DNA from: Malania oleifera
Lineage: Eukaryota; Streptophyta; Magnoliopsida; Santalales; Ximeniaceae
DNA length: 64,000 nt
Assembly: GCF_029873635.1 (NCBI RefSeq)
Contig: NC_080418.1
Coordinates: 16,391,388-16,455,387 of the forward strand
Direction of reading: 5' to 3'
Shown here piece by piece: positions 59,404 to 64,000 of this stretch (positions are counted from its first letter, which is position 1; the number at the start of each line of letters is the position of its first letter). Both the position numbers and the translations under genes were made by a program. The notes under the pieces are model-generated. The model searched no databases. It was not told the origin of the DNA and saw only the letters and a list, made by a program, of their open reading frames with translations.

Positions 59404-59984
59404 AGCTTAGCTTATAAATAGGCCCTGGATCATTTCTCCATGAAAATCTCTCTCCTTTCTCACTATCTCTCTCTCTTTAGGGCTTCAGTCCTCCCACCTT
59501 CTCTCTTCGATTTTGGCCCGGATTTAGCCCGATTCGACGATCGAAAACTACCACGAGGTTCCTGAGGCATTTCTCTCCAAGTTAATAGAAGCAGAAACTT
59601 GATTTGGAGTTTTTGGGCACCACTCCAAAATTAGGGTAAGTAAGACATTTTTAATATTAATTTAATTATTGGAAGAGTGTGGGCCTAGGAGATGTTAAAT
59701 GATAAATATTATGGGGTTGAACTAATTAAGTTAGGATTTTTAGAATGTAGGGTTCCATTTTCGTTTGACTTAGGCAGAATTTCAAGGAACGAGTAAGGGG
59801 AATAAATTATACCAGACTTTTTATTAAATTTGAATCGGTTGTTTTCAAGTATAGGAACCATATAATTATAGTATGATTTTATGAACAGTTTAGGCAATTG
59901 AAAATAATGATTTTGATTATATATCATAATTGGGAAAAACCATGTGTCATGAAAATAATTCTTCTTAACTGGTTGTAAATACTG

Positions 59985-60120
59985 TATGGTTGTGAATACC
60001 ATCTGCTTGTTAGTGCTGTCTAGATGTGAGTACTGTCTGATTGTGAATACTGATTGGTTGTGGATATTGTCTGGAAGTGAATATTGTTTGGTTGTAAACA
60101 TTGTTTGATGGTGAATATTG
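59985..60120 (+). repeat. 18-bp minisatellite in LTR U
   Basis: Eight or nine imperfect copies of GGTTGTGAATACTGTCT. Confidence 0.8.
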
Positions 60121-60164
60121 GTTGATTGTGAATCCCATCTATTGCATACATAAACGTACAGTGA

Positions 60165-60905
60165 AATACGTAGCTGCCCTATGTGGTAGTGAAGTATGCA
60201 GTTGTCCTATGTGAGCCACGTACATAAACGTGTAGTGAAATACGTAGCTGCCTGTCACGAGCTAAGCTTGTTCAGGGCATTATGTTTGCCTGTGACTGCT
60301 TATCTCGTGTGCTTGGGATGGGTTTCCATCATGTAAATACTAGTGTAGGGTTATTTTCTGCTAGTAGAGTCTTTGTAAGCCAAATAAGGTAGTATGACTC
60401 CTCGGTCACTTTGATGTTTCCTAGTGCCAGGATGATAATTACATAAAAACCTCTTTAGGGGAGGGTGAGTGTTCATCAATCATTGTAAAACTCACTAGCA
60501 ATTGTCAACGTGCTTAGCCTACTTGCCTCCCTCGTTAAGTACACCATGTCAACGAAGGATTTGTTAATGAATTACGTTTGCTTCAATGTTTACTGCTTGC
60601 TTACCACGGATTTCATGAATTGATTACTGTTTCCGCTGCTATCTGAATGAATGTTAATGAAAGTGCTTCGTGGATGAATGTTGGTAAACGATAGGCTGGC
60701 TAGTTAAGCAATAGTGCTTTAGCTAGCGCCGCACGACCCTTCACAACAGTGTGAAAATAGTCGGACCGTGACACTATCCTACGTGGGCCACGTATAGTGT
60801 AGTACGCAGCTGTCCTATGTGGGCCACGTACTAGGTTGTACGCAGTAGCCTTATATGGGTCACGTACTGCAAGGTATGCAGCTACCCTAGGTGGGCCATG
60901 TACTA
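60165..60905 (+). repeat. G-box palindrome repeat in LTR U, split by an insertion
   Basis: Units of about 38 bp with CGCAGCTGTCCTATGTGGG followed by CCACGTAC. The best copy, at 60779-60793, is TACGTGG, G, CCACGTA. Copies lie on both sides of the 60253-60773 insertion. Confidence 0.82.
60253..60773. mobile_element. 521-bp insertion with TGTCACG/CGTGACA ends
   Basis: It starts TGTCACG and ends CGTGACA (7-bp inverted ends, also TG...CA). It interrupts a G-box repeat unit: without it and 5 bp (CTATC, against CTGCC on the left) the unit is whole. No ORF. Two stem-loops lie near its right end (60702-60770). A diverged copy of the right part is at about 45930-46126. It may be a solo LTR of a small element. 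Confidence 0.72.
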
Positions 60906-61664
60906 AGTTCAATGGATTGTAATGTATCATATGTGGATGAATTGTAGTATATATGTTTGTTGACTACGTGAGATAATTGATGTGAATGTGTGTGTATACT
61001 GGTATGTGAACTTAAATGCATAAATATTTATGGCAAAGTAAAACTTTCCGCCCGAGGGCTTACCTTACGTGAGTGCTCTAATAAGTATCAATTGTAGCCA
61101 CACCCAGATTAAAGGATAAGGTTGCAAATGATATCAGAGTAAAGGGGCATTACATATATGGGCGTGTAAACTCCCCAATCCTCATAAACTTTCACTATAA
61201 AGATTAGTTTTGTTTGTATGACTACAATCTCTATGCGTCTTGCTAGTTGTTGTTGATTAATTGATAAGTTTATTTTGTATATATATATATATATATATAA
61301 ACTCTTCTGCCACACACTGCTATAGTATATTTCTTCCTTATTGAGAGATGTTTCACCCCAATGAATTATTATTTTTTTTCAAGTCCTTCAGGTGGTCAAG
61401 CTTAGAAAGCTCAGAGGGCAGGGTTAGGTTCTTTTCGGAAAGTTTGGGTGGTTGTAAGAACAAATATATGTTTAGTTTATATTTTGATTTTTTTTTGGTG
61501 ATGTAATATGGAGAATTTGTTATACTAGTTTTTGGGGTTGTATAAATTATAACTTTGTATTTTATTTGAGGTTGTTTATTATTTTCCGTTGCGTGAATGG
61601 TATTAGAGACGGTGAATGGTCTCATCACACCCCGAGCCCCACTTGGCAGGTTCAGGGCGTGACA

Positions 61665-62068
61665 AAGTGGTATTAGAGTTTTAGGTTATAGATTTTGTAG
61701 ACTTTAGAATGATTAATACCAGAGTATTGGTTCGAGTTAAGATGAGGGTAAAAACAGGTAGATTAAGGTATTGATAAGAATTTGAGTATTGTTTCATAGC
61801 TTGGAGGTAGAAATCCCTTGACAGGCTTCTGTGATTTTCTGAATGAGTCAACGGTTTTAGAAAACCACGATAAATCCATCGATGGTGATGTTTCCAAGCA
61901 AAGACACTGAAACTTGGAATTAGAACTCGAAGGTTAAAATGATTGAGGTTAATTGGGTGTTAGATGTTTAATTGAGGATTTGAATATTAATTTGGTTTCT
62001 TGTTTTATAACTGTACCAGTTATGGTAAGATGTGGAAATTCTAAACTTGCCTTTGTTCTATCTTCAAG
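61665..62068 (+). other. 5' untranslated interior of element U
   Basis: No coding signal. It contains the palindrome CCATCGATGG (61876-61885). Confidence 0.7.
61668..61679 (+). other. Primer binding site of element U
   Basis: TGGTATTAGAGT, two mismatches from the tRNA-iMet complement, three bases after the LTR end. Confidence 0.85.
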
Positions 62069-63222
62069 ATGGATCCTAGAGGTAAAGACGTGGTTGTTGG
62101 AGGGGAGAATGAGTTGGGGGCTTCCAGCGGTGATGAAATTGAAACCTCTAAACTACTGCGAGGTATAGCTTGGCAAGTCAGGGAAGACATGAGCCGGGAC
62201 CCCGAGGGATTGAGTTGCCAGGGCTGTACAATCGATCAATTCACTCGCTTGAAACCCTTTTCTTTTACGGGAGGTGCTGACCTAATCATAGTTGAGAATT
62301 GGGTGCAAGAGATGGAGAAGATATTGACAGTGCTGAATTGCATTGAGAAACAGAAGGTTCTCTTTGCCACTTTCAAACTGACATGAGAGGCCGAGCGGTG
62401 GTGGCTAGCAGTGAAGCTGTTGGAAGAGCAGCGGGCAGTACCTCCTATTATGACGTGGAAGCGTTTCAAGGAGGTCTTCTATGACCGATATTTCCCCGCC
62501 ACCACCAAAAATGTGAAGGCGGAGGAATTCTTCAACTTGACACAGGGGCATCTCACTGTACAACAGTATGCTGCTAGGTTCGTGGAACTTTTTCGTTTCG
62601 CTCCTTTCATGGTCCCAGATGAATATCAAAAGGCGAGGTGGTTTGAGAAGGGCTTAAAACAGAGAATCCTCGAGCATGTGGCATGCTTACAGAAACAAAA
62701 TTTTTCAGAATTGGTGGATAAAGCCACTTTTGTAGAGTTAAGCTTGCAAGGAGGTGTAGGGATGTCAGAGTAGAGGAAGAGACCCATGTCTCTTAGCTCC
62801 TATGCTAATGTTAGATAGGGTCCATGGAGGGGAGACAGAGATACTAGAGGTCAGAGACCAATTAGGAGTGATCAAGGCCATCAAGGTAACTCAACACCCT
62901 CTTACTGAGCAAGGTGTAATTGGAGGCATTGGGGAGAATGTCGAGGTAGGGGTCCTATGTGTTACTAGTGTGGTAAGTATGATCACATAGCTTCAGATTG
63001 TCACGAGCCGCTGGGTCAAAACTAGGGACCTCCGAGCAATGCACCCACTTTAGATCAGAATTGGGGGAATAATTTGGTGCCACGCGGCGGACCAGCGCGT
63101 GTCTACACACTTGCCTCAGCTATGACAGACATTGCTAGAGACGTAGGTAACGTGTTTATGTTTGAGATAAATAATAAGTTTCATTTAATTCTGGGTAATG
63201 CAATGGTTCACATGCTAAAATA
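62069..63222 (+). pseudogene. gag: Ty3 gag and protease start of element U, nonsense-mutated
   Basis: A single frame from ATG 62069 runs through retrotrans_gag ([66 protein letters not shown]) to the zinc region ARCNWRHWGEC and C-Y-stop-CGKYDHIASDC. It ends in the pre-protease stretch ARVYTLASAM..IARDVGNVF, where pol is cut off. Stops interrupt it at 62384 (TGA), 62771 (TAG), about 62813, about 62903, 62966 and 63023, but no frameshift is needed. One stop replaces the first zinc Cys and another lies between the second pair. Most are explained by C-to-T or G-to-A changes. Separate open frames seen at 62069-62386 and 62411-62773 are two halves of this one gag. Confidence 0.9.
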
Positions 63223-63301
63223 GATTGAAATATGTGAAATGCGTGATAGAATATATGTTGATTAACGAATTTCGAGGACAAAATTTTGTAAGGGAGGAGA
63301 A
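63223..63301 (+). other. 3' interior and polypurine tract of element U
   Basis: ATTTCGAGGACAAAATTTTG and then AAGGGAGGAGAA (63290-63301) precede the 3' LTR, as in complete Tekay elements. Confidence 0.88.
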
Positions 63302-64000
63302 TGTAATAACCTGACCCTAGAAAATAAAAGAAGGGAAAAAGAAATTTAAAAAGGGGCATCAAGTAGGGACTTATTGACGAACTTATTTTTTTTGTCGACG
63401 AATGTCCTTCTTGGTCTTGTCGACGAGTACACGTGTTATGTCGATAAGGAATTATCGAGAGTAGGGAAAATTCACATTTTAATGGATTCGTCGACGAATC
63501 TGATGTTCTCATCGACGAATGTCCTTCTTTGGTTCGTCGACGAACCTTTCAGACTCATGGACGAAGCTTAGCTTATAAATAGGCCCTGGATCATTTCTCC
63601 GCTAAAGTCTCTCTCCTCTCCCACTCTCTCTCTTGGGCTTCAGTCCTACCACCTTCTCTTTTAGATTTTGGCCCAGATTTAGCCCGATTCGATGATCGGA
63701 AACCACCATGAGGTTCCTAGGGTGTTTCTCTCAGTTAACTGGAGCATAAACTTGATTTGGAGTTTTTGGGTACCACTCCAAATTAGGGTAAGTAGGACAT
63801 TTTTAATATTAATTTAATTATTGGAAGAGTGTGGGTTTAGGAGATGTTAAATGATAAATATTATGGGGTTGAACTTTTAAGTTAGAATTTTTGGGATGTA
63901 GGGTTCCATTTTTCGTTCAATTTAGGCAAAATTTCGAGGAACAGATAAGGGGAATAAATTATGCCAGGCTATTTATTAAATTTGAATCGGTTATTTTCGA
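63302..64000 (+). mobile_element. 3' LTR of element U (first 699 bp)
   Basis: TGTAATAACCTGACC; closely similar to 59127 onward, with the palindrome array (63369-63566), TATAAATAGG (63573-63582), CT leader, GTAAG at about 63788 and GGGGAATAAA (63948-63957). It is cut by the window end. Confidence 0.92.

Larger units (their letters stand above)
59127..61664 (+). mobile_element. 5' LTR of element U
   Basis: TGTAATAACCCG to GGCGTGACA, 2538 bp including a 521-bp insertion. It has a TCGTCGACGA array (59208-59403), TATAAATAG (59413-59421), a CT leader (59448-59503), donor-like GTAAG at 59636, GTAAGGGGAATAAA (59793-59806), a TTGTGAATACTGTCTG repeat (59985-60120), TACGTGGGCCACGTA repeats (60165-60250, 60779-60905), an ATTGAGAGATGTTTCACCCC box (61340-61360) and TTTTTTCAAG. 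Confidence 0.92.
59127..64000 (+). mobile_element. Ty3 gag-only derivative U, 3' LTR incomplete at window end
   Basis: 5' LTR 59127-61664, tRNA-iMet primer site at 61668, gag and start of protease (62069-63222), polypurine tract (63290-63301) and 3' LTR from 63302. The interior is only 1.64 kb: everything from the protease active site to the end of pol is missing. The left duplication would be GGAGC (59122-59126); the right one is outside the window. Confidence 0.92.

Noticed and set aside
62802..62990. Separate 62-codon ORF after gag in element U
   Set aside because: It is out of frame; the zinc knuckle in the gag frame, with a stop in it, explains the sequence.

Overview
The window is plant nuclear DNA from a retrotransposon-dense, probably heterochromatic part of an angiosperm genome. 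Evidence: a plant-type histone H2B gene, long-LTR Ty3 elements of Tekay/Del (chromovirus) type, SIRE- and Tork-type Copia elements, initiator-Met tRNA primer sites, 5-bp target-site duplications (TSDs), and AT-rich spacers full of microsatellites. The species cannot be named from the sequence. Only one convincing host gene is visible: an intact, intronless H2B gene on the minus strand (32719-33171) with a textbook histone promoter.

Layout. (1) 1-20201: a decayed Ty3 element whose 5' part lies outside the window. Its gag is split by solo LTR A (142-4685), which is itself split by solo LTR B (1352-3805). Its protease is cut by a minus-strand LTR D (5201 to about 15560), which carries a complete gag-only Copia element E (6686-15133). 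Then follow RT, RNase H, integrase and a chromo-like tail (15563-17992) and its 3' LTR (18280-20201). The whole element sits in an older SIRE-type Copia polyprotein, of which 20202-21515 is visible. (2) 21516-32700: AT-rich spacer, a truncated Copia LTR G joined to a truncated Copia LTR J, with solo Ty3 LTR C (26257-29117) inside J. (3) 32719-33400: H2B and its promoter. (4) 34091-45437: a candidate large LTR R with two arrays of inverted half-sites. It hosts solo LTR N (35461-44181), which hosts Copia LTR K (35914-37965) and minus-strand LTR O (38915-43627), which hosts LTR P (40192-42544). (5) 46248-51826: a rotted minus-strand Tork-type Copia M, then the noncoding 3' interior of a SIRE-type Copia and its 3' LTR L (51827-53752). 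(6) 54579-56887: solo Copia LTR S. (7) 57875-59039: a 1.2-kb TRIM-like element T. (8) 59127-64000: a Ty3 derivative U with gag but no pol, running off the window.

No autonomous element survives. The most complete coding remnant is the 418-codon gag of E. The LTRs themselves are the most interesting content. (a) In both the Ty3 and the Copia groups, U3 carries an array of short TTC...GAA palindromes just upstream of the TATA box, with a different core in each family. (b) Two related Ty3 LTRs, B and C, carry instead one long hairpin whose flanks differ but stay paired. (c) Ty3 LTRs look like mosaics that switch partner at an AATAAA box. (d) Their family-specific minisatellites are bracketed by a GTAAG donor-like and a TTT(C)AG acceptor-like site, next to a conserved CTTAC/TGAGA...TCTCA/CCCC box, which suggests an unrecognised intron inside the LTR. 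(e) SIRE-type LTR promoters carry a match to the mitosis-specific MSA element just upstream of TATA. Identities were judged by eye, not computed.
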